Of a DNA stretch of 64,000 nucleotides, positions 57,796 to 64,000 are shown one piece after another. Every line of letters starts with the position of its first letter. Within the stretch, counting starts at the first letter, position 1. Made by a program: the position numbers and the translations under genes. This stretch comes from JALORV01 sp963754065. Its GTDB lineage: Bacteria; Pseudomonadota; Gammaproteobacteria; Burkholderiales; Burkholderiaceae_F. The notes under the pieces are model-generated. The model saw only the letters and a program-made list of their open reading frames with translations. It was not told the DNA's origin and searched no databases. The DNA is taken from assembly GCA_963754065.1 (NCBI GenBank), contig CAVWFH010000008.1:175275-239274 (forward strand), read 5' to 3'.

Positions 57796-58781
57796 GCCTG
57801 CCTGCCACGATCCCGTCCCCCATATCGATCGCTGGGTTCAAGGACGTTTACGAGATCCCGCGCGTCGAAGTGGCGCTGTCCGACCTGCAGGAACTGGGCA
57901 ATGGCGCGAATGAAGCGCTGCGCGCGACCTACGTCAAGATGATCCGCAGCGGCGGCCAGCGGTTCAGCATCAAGCCCTCCGCACTGCCCGACATCGATAG
58001 CCTGATTCATGAGTTGCCGAATTTCGAGGAGCCGCTCGAGGACATCCGCAAGCAGCTGGCGCTGTGCCTTTCTTCGGAAGACCCGCTCGAGCTCGAGCCG
58101 ATGCTGCTGCTCGGCGATCCGGGCATCGGCAAGACGCATTTCGCGCGGCGACTGTCGAAGCTGCTCGGCACGGGTTACAACTTCATCGGCATGAGCTCGC
58201 TGACAGCGGGCTGGATCCTGTCGGGTGCGTCGGCGCAGTGGAAGAACGCCAAGCCCGGCAAGGTGTTCGATGCCCTTGTCAATGGCGACTACGCCAATCC
58301 GGTGATCGTTGTCGACGAGATCGACAAGGCGAGCGGCGACAGCCAGTACGACCCGCTCGGCAGCCTGTACACGCTGCTCGAACACGACACCGCGAGCGAG
58401 TTCATCGACGAGTTCGCCGAGGTGCCGATCGACGCCTCGGAAGTCGTGTGGATTGCAACGGCGAACGATGCGCGCAGCATCCCCGAGCCGATACTGAACC
58501 GCATGAGCGTGTACGCGATCGAGCCGCCGGACCTGGACGGTTCGCGCCGCATCGCGCAAAGCATCTACGAGGAACTGCGCGCCGAGCACGCCTGGGGACG
58601 CGCTTTTCCGCCGCAACTCGGTGCCGAATGCCTCGACCGGCTGGCGAGACTGAAGCCTCGCGAGATGCGCCGCGTGCTGCTGTCCGCATTCGGCAATGCC
58701 AAGCTCGACGGCCGCAGCGAAGTCAGCCCGGAAGACGTAGTCGAGGATCGCGCCGCGAAGAAAGCGCGGATCGGCTTCTAG
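57792..58781 (+). CDS. Lon-like AAA family ATPase
   Basis: 329 residues. Walker A is GDPGIGKT (residues 108-115) and Walker B VVDEIDKA (Asp175-Glu176), with sensor 1 WIATANDARSIPEPILNR. The family resembles the AAA module of Lon, but the C-terminus lacks the Ser-Lys protease domain. It therefore probably acts as a chaperone-like remodeller; substrate unknown. ATG 57792 has GGGAG 6 bases upstream and overlaps the mini-ORF stop. After it, 58782-58980 shows no gene I can support before the insertion sequence begins. Confidence 0.88.
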   Translation: MSLPATIPSPISIAGFKDVYEIPRVEVALSDLQELGNGANEALRATYVKMIRSGGQRFSIKPSALPDIDSLIHELPNFEEPLEDIRKQLALCLSSEDPLELEPMLLLGDPGIGKTHFARRLSKLLGTGYNFIGMSSLTAGWILSGASAQWKNAKPGKVFDALVNGDYANPVIVVDEIDKASGDSQYDPLGSLYTLLEHDTASEFIDEFAEVPIDASEVVWIATANDARSIPEPILNRMSVYAIEPPDLDGSRRIAQSIYEELRAEHAWGRAFPPQLGAECLDRLARLKPREMRRVLLSAFGNAKLDGRSEVSPEDVVEDRAAKKARIGF

Positions 58782-58980
58782 GCCGGTCTTCGCACGGGCG
58801 AGCCTGCCGCCAGACGCTGGCGCGCGAGCTGACCGCGCGCGGCGTTGGGTCCCTGCTGTTCCATGCAAGGACGCGTCCCGCGACGTTCTTGCAGTCTCGT
58901 CGAGCACCGCACGCGCGTTTCCGGTACGAAACTCCGACTCACGGGGGCGTCGCTGTCGGGATCGACAGGCCGGAGGCGAC

Positions 58981-60550
58981 CTATTCCGTTGAAAAACTCT
59001 CTTGAACCAATGCGGTCAGGTTGAGTCAGAAGCCCCAGGTCAACATCACAAGGGGCGTCGAGATGATGGGTCAACAGGCCGGTTCGCAAGATCAGCTGTT
59101 CTACTCCTTCAATCTCGACAGTCACGTTCCTTCCGATCATCTGCTGCGTGGTGTAGATCGATTTCTTGATCTCGGTGATCTGCGGTGTCACCTGGCGCCG
59201 TTTTACAGCCACACGGGTCGGCCATCGATCGATCCCGAGCTCATGGTGCGCATGCTGCTCGTCGGCTATTGCTTCGGCATCCGGTCCGAGCGACGGCTGT
59301 GCGAAGAAGTGCATCTGAACCTGGCGTACCGCTGGTTCTGCCGCCTGGGGCTCGAAGACCCGGTTCCGGATCACTCCAGCTTCTCGAAGAATCGCCATGG
59401 ACGCTTCCGCGAGAGCGACGTGTTCCGCCACGTGTTCGAAGGCGTAGTGCAGCGCTGCATGAACGAAGGCCTGGTGCGTGGCGAAGGCTTTGCCGTCGAC
59501 GCCAGCATCATCAAGGCCGATGCCAACCGCACCCGAGGCGTTGCTGCGGATGAAGGCATCGACTGGCAGGATCCCGGGTTAGGTACGCGCGCCGTGCGCG
59601 AGTACCTGCAAGCGCTCGACGACGAGGGGCAGATCGGGGCCACTCCGAAGAACACGTCCCTGACCGATCCGGCGGCACGTTGGACGGCCGCCCCGGGATG
59701 TCCTGCGTTCTTCGGATACTCGACCAACTACCTGGTGGATGTGGATGCTGGCGTCATCGTCGACGTCGAGGCTACGGCAGCGCATCGGATCGAGGAGACC
59801 GAAGCCACCAAGCGGATGCTCGAGCGCGTCGAGCAGCGCTTCGCGCTCAAGCCCAGACACCTGATCGGCGACACCGCCTATGGCAGTGCCCCGATGCTGG
59901 GCTGGCTGGTGGAGCACAAGAATATCGCCCCTCACATCCCGGTATGGGATCGGTCGGAGCGTAGCGACGGCACCTTCAGTCACTCCGACTTCACCTTCAA
60001 TGCCGAGCACAACCACTACGTCTGTCCGGCCGGTAAGTTGCTCAAGCCGGCGGCGCCCAATCGGCTGAAGAATCCGTATCGCTATCGCGCCAGCCAGCTC
60101 GACTGCCGCAGCTGCGCCCTGAAGCCGCAGTGCTGTCCGAACATGCTGGGCCGCAAGATCGATCGCAGCCCCTACGAGCCCGCGCGCGACGTGGCACGCG
60201 AACTGGCCAAGACCGAGGCGTACCGCCAATCACGCAAGGACCGCAAGAAGGTGGAGATACTGTTCGCGCACCTGAAGCGAATACTGAAGCTCGACCGACT
60301 GCGATTGCGTGGTCGAAGCGGTGCGCATGACGAGTTCTTGCTCGCGGCGACCGCGCAAAACCTCAGACGCCTGGCAATCTGGTTCAGATCGAAGGCAATG
60401 ACAGTGGCTGCAGCTCCCGCGTAGACCAAGTAATCATGCAACTGCGCTTCGATCCAGTTCAACCGCCCGCCCGGCACTAACGCAGCGGCTCGTCGATCGC
60501 GATCCGCGCGCTCCAAACCACCGCCAGCATCGAGTTTTTCAACGGAATAG
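58981..60550 (+). mobile_element. IS1182-type insertion sequence, 1570 bp
   Basis: Perfect 19-bp terminal inverted repeats (CTATTCCGTTGAAAAACTC at 58981-58999 and its complement at 60532-60550) bracket one transposase gene. No long target duplication is visible; the flanking bases share only AC (58979-58980 and 60551-60552). The transposase is intact, so the element could be active. Confidence 0.9.
59063..60424 (+). CDS. IS1182 family transposase
   Basis: DDE transposase of about 453 residues from ATG 59063 (AAGGGG 7 bases upstream; a TTG at 59021 would add 14 residues). The N-terminal helix-rich DUF772 domain (SFNLDSHVPSDHLLRGVDRF, RPSIDPELMVRMLLVGYC) precedes the catalytic region: Asp in FAVDASIIKADA, Asp in LIGDTAYGS and Glu in KKVEILFAHLKR. 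A CRSCALKPQCCP zinc-knuckle-like segment lies near the C-terminus, as in this family. The frame is uninterrupted. Confidence 0.93.
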   Translation: MMGQQAGSQDQLFYSFNLDSHVPSDHLLRGVDRFLDLGDLRCHLAPFYSHTGRPSIDPELMVRMLLVGYCFGIRSERRLCEEVHLNLAYRWFCRLGLEDPVPDHSSFSKNRHGRFRESDVFRHVFEGVVQRCMNEGLVRGEGFAVDASIIKADANRTRGVAADEGIDWQDPGLGTRAVREYLQALDDEGQIGATPKNTSLTDPAARWTAAPGCPAFFGYSTNYLVDVDAGVIVDVEATAAHRIEETEATKRMLERVEQRFALKPRHLIGDTAYGSAPMLGWLVEHKNIAPHIPVWDRSERSDGTFSHSDFTFNAEHNHYVCPAGKLLKPAAPNRLKNPYRYRASQLDCRSCALKPQCCPNMLGRKIDRSPYEPARDVARELAKTEAYRQSRKDRKKVEILFAHLKRILKLDRLRLRGRSGAHDEFLLAATAQNLRRLAIWFRSKAMTVAAAPA

Positions 60551-60651
60551 ACCCTGAGCTGCCCTTAGCGAATGCCGAAAGCCGCCATCGAGTTCACGCT
60601 CAAAGCTGACATCGGCCTGATCGGCAGATCGCAGGCAGCGTCGTGGGTTCC

Positions 60652-60942
60652 TCAGAAGGCCGGCCGAAACAATGCAGCGAGGCCAAGGATGACTACTGCG
60701 GTCGCAAGCAGGCAGGCCCAAGCCAAGACCACTCGGGACGGATTTGGCGGAAGCCTCCAATAGCCGACTCCGATTGTTCCGCCTCGCATCAGATCCGAGA
60801 AGAACAACGCTCCAAGGTACAGAAACACCGTACCGACCCAACCGCTGGCCATAAAGTAGCGTGGATAGCAGAGATACGCGCCAACCGAAATCAGCGCCGT
60901 GGCAACGAAAAATATGGGAGTTGCAATCAGCCTGTGGCGCAT
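60652..60942 (-). CDS. Small three-helix membrane protein
   Basis: 96 residues from ATG 60942, which has GAGG 6 bases upstream (ATG 60954 would add four). Three hydrophobic segments are evident (PIFFVATALISVGAYLCY, WVGTVFLYLGALFFSDLM, VVLAWACLLATAVVILGLAA). I do not recognise a family. It lies between the IS element and the leucine-rich protein, on the same strand as the latter. The 60551-60651 gap has no gene. Confidence 0.6.
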   Translation of the reverse strand: MRHRLIATPIFFVATALISVGAYLCYPRYFMASGWVGTVFLYLGALFFSDLMRGGTIGVGYWRLPPNPSRVVLAWACLLATAVVILGLAALFRPAF

Positions 60943-60977
60943 GCTGGACCTCATGGCTTCTCGTTGCCGGCGAACTG

Positions 60978-61901
60978 TCAGCCAGTGCGCAGGCGCAGCC
61001 GACTTCCATCTTGGACGTGAGAGTAATGCCGCCGTCCACGAATCACCACGCTGTCGATATGTGGCAGTTCGGCGATAGGCCGAAGGTCGCCGTCCATCAC
61101 GTTTGTGTCGCCGACCAAGTTCAACTTGCGCAATGCGTGAAGTCTTGCCAACGGCCTCACTGATTCAAGTTGGCCCACATCATCCAAGACGAGTTCCTCA
61201 AGTCGCCGCAGCCCGGCCAGTCGCTCAAGGGTTCTGATCTTTCTGCATGACTGGAGTGTCAGACTGCGCAACTTTCTGAGTTGCTCGAATCCATCCAGAT
61301 TCGAGAGTCTTGTAAGCATTCCAAAGCGCAGCCGCTCGAGATCCGCGGCCGACGCCACCCCACGGGAGGCCTGTAGTCCTCCTTGCAGAAGCTCGAGGCT
61401 GCGAAGTTTCTGAAGCCCTCGAAACTCCGCGAGATCTGGCATTGGAAAGTAGCGAATGCTTAGCTCTTCCAATCTCCGGCACGCAAACACCGACTCTCCC
61501 CCGCGCCACCATGGGGCAACCAAGTGACGTAGCTGAGGAAAGCAAGACACATCGAGGCGCCCAACTGTGCGAAGCGCATGGATCTCGAGCGACCTAAGCT
61601 TTGAAAGGGATTGAAGGCCTGACCATTGCAGCGTGGAAATGCTGAACACGGCCAACCGCTCGATCCAGGGCAGTTCGGCGACAAAGTCCAGATCAAACGC
61701 GCCCAGGCCGGGCGCGACGACCAGTTCCCTGACCTTGGCGTCGCGGAGCGCCTCCGCCGCTCCGGAACGCCAGAGATCCGCCCGTACGGTTACCCGAGTG
61801 CCATAACGGCCCGGTTGTGGGTCAAAGTCGATGGCGACCATCCGATCTAGACACAAGTCCTGGCGGTCAACATGAACCGATCCTGCCTCGCCAGATTTCA
61901 T
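60978..61901 (-). CDS. Leucine-rich-repeat-like protein
   Basis: 307 residues. From about residue 85 onward the sequence shows irregular repeats of roughly 22-25 residues of the type LxxLxxLxxLxL (LQSLSKLRSLEIHALRTVG, LQKLRSLELLQGG, FEQLRKLRSLTLQSCRKI, LAGLRRLEELVLDDVGQL, LARLHALRKLNLVGDTNV). This predicts a curved solenoid for protein binding. There is no signal peptide. Bacterial LRR proteins of this sort are often interaction or immunity proteins, but nothing here shows a partner. Its start lies 149 bases after the nitrile hydratase beta stop. Confidence 0.7.
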   Translation of the reverse strand: MKSGEAGSVHVDRQDLCLDRMVAIDFDPQPGRYGTRVTVRADLWRSGAAEALRDAKVRELVVAPGLGAFDLDFVAELPWIERLAVFSISTLQWSGLQSLSKLRSLEIHALRTVGRLDVSCFPQLRHLVAPWWRGGESVFACRRLEELSIRYFPMPDLAEFRGLQKLRSLELLQGGLQASRGVASAADLERLRFGMLTRLSNLDGFEQLRKLRSLTLQSCRKIRTLERLAGLRRLEELVLDDVGQLESVRPLARLHALRKLNLVGDTNVMDGDLRPIAELPHIDSVVIRGRRHYSHVQDGSRLRLRTG

Positions 61902-62050
61902 GTCCTCAGGATGGTCTGCTCTTAGGCAATTCTCGCCGACCGGTCACATGGCGGCTACTGGCCGTCTTGCGACCATCACGTGATGTTCGATGAACGACAG
62001 TCAGGCTTTCGTACGAGGCCGTTGCGTTTGGAGTTCGTAGCCGCGACAGT

Positions 62051-62665
62051 CTAGGCGCGCCTTAGGTAGCTCTCGAAGACGCCCACATGCACCAGCGCCG
62101 GATCGGACGAGTCCGGCCAGAGGTCCTGACTGCGGAATTGCACATCGTAGGTCGGCTCGTCCTGCGCCTCGATCCCATGCGCGTGTGCGTCCGGGAATGG
62201 GTAGGCCGGTGATACTCCGACGACGACGCCGTGCTTTCCTCTGATGTAGCCCGGCATCCGGACGTGACCGGGAACATAGTCCTCCCGCACTCGCACCTGG
62301 TCACCCGGTTTGAAGTGCTCACGGGTGACGACGTTGGTGCGCCCCTGTGCACTGGGCGTGGCGAGGGGAAATGCACCTTGCGCGCGCTTTTCAAGTTCCT
62401 CACGCGTCACGAGGCCCTTTTCGACGCACAGGCTTGCCATTCCGGTCAGCGAGCGTTCGTAGTAGCTCGCTGCAAGATAATGACGCGGCTCCATGCGCTC
62501 AATTGCGTAGCGGTACTCGTCCATATTGAAGATGCCGCACCGCACGGCAAAGGCGTACAGCGAATTGGCCCGCACCTCCCACTCGGCGTGAAAGGCCGGG
62601 GCATTCAGCGTGTAGCGCACTACGCCAAAGCCTTGTTTGCCGCCAAGGTCATGCATTCCGTCCAT
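62051..62665 (-). CDS. nthB: Nitrile hydratase subunit beta
   Basis: 204 residues. Start MDGMHDLGGKQGFGVV is the family N-terminus; FHAEWEVRANSLYAFAV and the C-terminal SH3-like domain (FKPGDQVRVREDYVPGHVRM, TYDVQFRSQDLWPDSSDPA) are typical. With the alpha subunit it hydrates nitriles to amides. ATG 62665 has GGAGGGG 5-6 bases upstream. It lies 14 bases after the alpha stop. No activator/chaperone gene, such as the P47K-type protein of iron enzymes, follows within the window. Confidence 0.94.
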   Translation of the reverse strand: MDGMHDLGGKQGFGVVRYTLNAPAFHAEWEVRANSLYAFAVRCGIFNMDEYRYAIERMEPRHYLAASYYERSLTGMASLCVEKGLVTREELEKRAQGAFPLATPSAQGRTNVVTREHFKPGDQVRVREDYVPGHVRMPGYIRGKHGVVVGVSPAYPFPDAHAHGIEAQDEPTYDVQFRSQDLWPDSSDPALVHVGVFESYLRRA

Positions 62666-62679
62666 GGCATCCCCTCCTG

Positions 62680-63282
62680 CTACAGCCGCGCAACGCCGAT
62701 CATCGAATCGCGCGTGACGATCGATACAAGTTTGTCTTCCGGCCATCCAATGGTCTCAGGCGGCTGCATCGGCAACACCATGTAGCGGGTATCCGCTGTC
62801 GTGTCCCACACGCGGATCTCGATTGCCGGCGGCAAGTCGAGTCCCATCTCCTTCAGCACCGTCCGGGACTCGCGCACGATGCGCGATCGGTACTCGAAAT
62901 CCTTGTACCAGTCAGGCGGCAATCCGATGATCGTGAACGCGGTGCACGAGCACAGCGAGCAGCAGATGACGTTGTGAACCGTTGCTGTGTTTTCCAGCAC
63001 GACCAGGTGCCTGTGGTGCTTGGGCATCGGGAGCCCGAGCTCGGTTACCGCGGCTCGACCGTCCGCCAGTAGTCGCGCGCGAAAGGCCGGATCGATCCAT
63101 GCGCGGGCAACGACGCGCGCGCCGTTCTTCGGCACCCATTCTTCCTGTGCCAGATGGTCAAGATCCTGGACCCCGGCACTGGCATCCAGGCCGTGCTCGT
63201 CGAGCACAGCCTGAATGGCCTTGACGCGGTCTTGGATGGACGCGGTGCGCTGGAAGCCTTGCTTGGGACTGGCTGGTTCCAT
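62680..63282 (-). CDS. nthA: Nitrile hydratase subunit alpha, iron type
   Basis: 200 residues. The metal-binding motif CSLCSC (in NVICCSLCSCTAF) has Ser at the position that is Thr in cobalt enzymes, which points to a non-haem iron enzyme; the two later cysteines would be oxidised to sulphinate and sulphenate. LPPDWYKDFEYRSRIVRE and IEIRVWDTTADTRYMVLP match the Rhodococcus iron-type pattern. ATG 63282 has GGAGG 5 bases upstream. An additional Cys precedes the motif (ICCSLCSC). The gene starts the two-gene nth operon. Confidence 0.93.
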   Translation of the reverse strand: MEPASPKQGFQRTASIQDRVKAIQAVLDEHGLDASAGVQDLDHLAQEEWVPKNGARVVARAWIDPAFRARLLADGRAAVTELGLPMPKHHRHLVVLENTATVHNVICCSLCSCTAFTIIGLPPDWYKDFEYRSRIVRESRTVLKEMGLDLPPAIEIRVWDTTADTRYMVLPMQPPETIGWPEDKLVSIVTRDSMIGVARL

Positions 63283-63476
63283 GATGCCTCCGATGTGCCG
63301 GGTCTATCGCCGGGGATGAGCACTTGGCCCACCGAAAGCGCCGATTCTCGACGACTTGAGTAGTGTCCGCCAGTGGCGGGTTCGGCGCCGCCCGGTGAGA
63401 TCGAGGGGGCCGCTTTCGGGCGAATTACCGGGCCCGGCGAAATAGCAGCTGCTGGCGGGCTACCGCCCCGGATTGG

Positions 63477-63902
63477 CTACTGCTGCGGGCTCGGATATGG
63501 CCCGTTAAGCTCGGGTGCCCATAGCCACCCACAAGTCTCGGGCGTCTTACAGCCGACACGCTGCCAGGACTCACTGCCCGGCGGGGTGATCTGTGGCTGC
63601 ACCGGTGGCATCGCCACGCAGCCTAACCGCGTCACCGAGCACGCAATTGCGGCGGTCCACAAGAGCGCGAGCGACTGGGCGCGGGACCATCCGGGCGATT
63701 CCAATTCGGATCGTAGTGACGATTGACTTTCGCTGCGCGCTGGAGGTGCGAGGCGCTCGGCGCCCTGCGGTGTCAGCACAAGGGACGGAGACCGCTCGCT
63801 CGGCAATGAACGAAGGGTGGCCTTTGCATCAACGTCTTGTGCCGCGCTGACAACTGGCGTTGACCCAAGAACGGCCAAACAGACAATGGCGAGGAACCTC
63901 AT
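63477..63902 (-). CDS. Secreted hypothetical protein
   Basis: 141 residues. A signal peptide (MRFLAIVCLAVLGSTPVVSA) precedes a Ser/Pro/Leu-rich mature part with a possible hydrophobic helix (LALLWTAAIACSVT) and four cysteines near the C-terminus (ACSV, GCVA, GCKT, ETCG), which may form disulphides. ATG 63902 is preceded by an adjacent GTG 63905. I do not recognise a family. It is the last gene in the window; 63906-64000 shows nothing. Confidence 0.6.
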   Translation of the reverse strand: MRFLAIVCLAVLGSTPVVSAAQDVDAKATLRSLPSERSPSLVLTPQGAERLAPPARSESQSSLRSELESPGWSRAQSLALLWTAAIACSVTRLGCVAMPPVQPQITPPGSESWQRVGCKTPETCGWLWAPELNGPYPSPQQ

Positions 63903-64000
63903 CACATTCCAGTCCCTGTCCCGGAGATGAGATTTTCTCCCTTGGCTCCGATGTCCGCAATGGGGCTGTTTGAGCGCCGCACGTCAACTTCTGCTTCTGG

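Noticed and set aside
58782..58980. Possible gene fragment between the AAA ATPase and the IS element
   Set aside because: Open frames run through on both strands, but none has a start with a ribosome-binding site or any familiar motif.
58977..60554. Target-site duplication of the IS element
   Set aside because: Only the dinucleotide AC is shared by the two flanks, which is not enough evidence.

Overview
The window looks like a chromosomal piece of a high-GC betaproteobacterium (Burkholderiales or Rhodocyclales type). The evidence is the gene order yebC-purD-S9 peptidase-hemF-nadD-rsfS-rlmH-maf-rng, gltX followed by tRNA-Ala(GGC) and tRNA-Glu(TTC), a PEP-CTERM surface protein with a sigma-54-like promoter, and a narKK-GHJI-ppiC locus divergent from narXL. 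No genus can be named from the sequence alone.

Layout. 1-9.2 kb: an accessory island of proteases and cell-wall hydrolases (metzincin-CHAT fusion, SGNH hydrolase, N-acetylmuramoyl-alanine amidase, SLOG-like protein, peptidoglycan-binding GH19-type hydrolase, gingipain-like C25 peptidase with a small partner). 9.4-11.1 kb: gltX, two tRNAs and a terminator. 11.2-20.5 kb: two TIR-transmembrane proteins, a PEP-CTERM protein, a DUF2726 protein, a DUF4124 protein and dnaE. 20.5-28.7 kb: LPS/outer-core genes (two GT2, msbA, AhpD-like, GT25, an O-antigen-ligase-like protein, two GT9). 28.7-37.9 kb: the minus-strand housekeeping block, broken between maf and rng by a 354-bp element with 35-bp inverted ends. 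38.0-43.2 kb: HerA-like ATPase, small membrane/secreted proteins, COG4307 zinc peptidase, and a coupled NnrS-like/SirB2/hemerythrin group. 43.2-57.5 kb: carbonic anhydrase, NifM-like prolyl isomerase, respiratory nitrate reductase, two nitrate transporters and the NarXL sensor pair. 57.7-64.0 kb: AAA ATPase, an IS1182-type insertion sequence, a leucine-rich-repeat-like protein, a small membrane protein, an iron-type nitrile hydratase and a secreted hypothetical protein.

How the genes work together. The best-defined system is anaerobic nitrate respiration: NarK proteins move nitrate/nitrite, NarGHI reduces nitrate at the membrane with NarJ as chaperone, and NarX-NarL plus an FNR-type regulator probably control the divergent promoter, which carries an FNR-like box and a 7-2-7 NarL-like site. 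The 20.5-28.7 kb genes build and export lipid A/core LPS.

Important caveat. At least fourteen single-base reading-frame breaks occur, twelve +1 and two -1, in twelve genes including purD, hemF, narG, narJ and narK. In each case one repaired base restores a normal-length, family-typical protein. I read these as insertion-biased sequencing errors rather than gene decay. Affected genes are annotated at full length with the break noted.

Most interesting leads: (1) repeat-derived mini-ORFs of 25-27 codons that end in ATGA overlaps with narH and with the AAA ATPase, plus a related-looking hairpin repeat spliced in frame into the carbonic anhydrase; (2) the element between maf and rng; (3) the protease/cell-wall-hydrolase island; (4) two different TIR-membrane proteins 6-7 kb apart.
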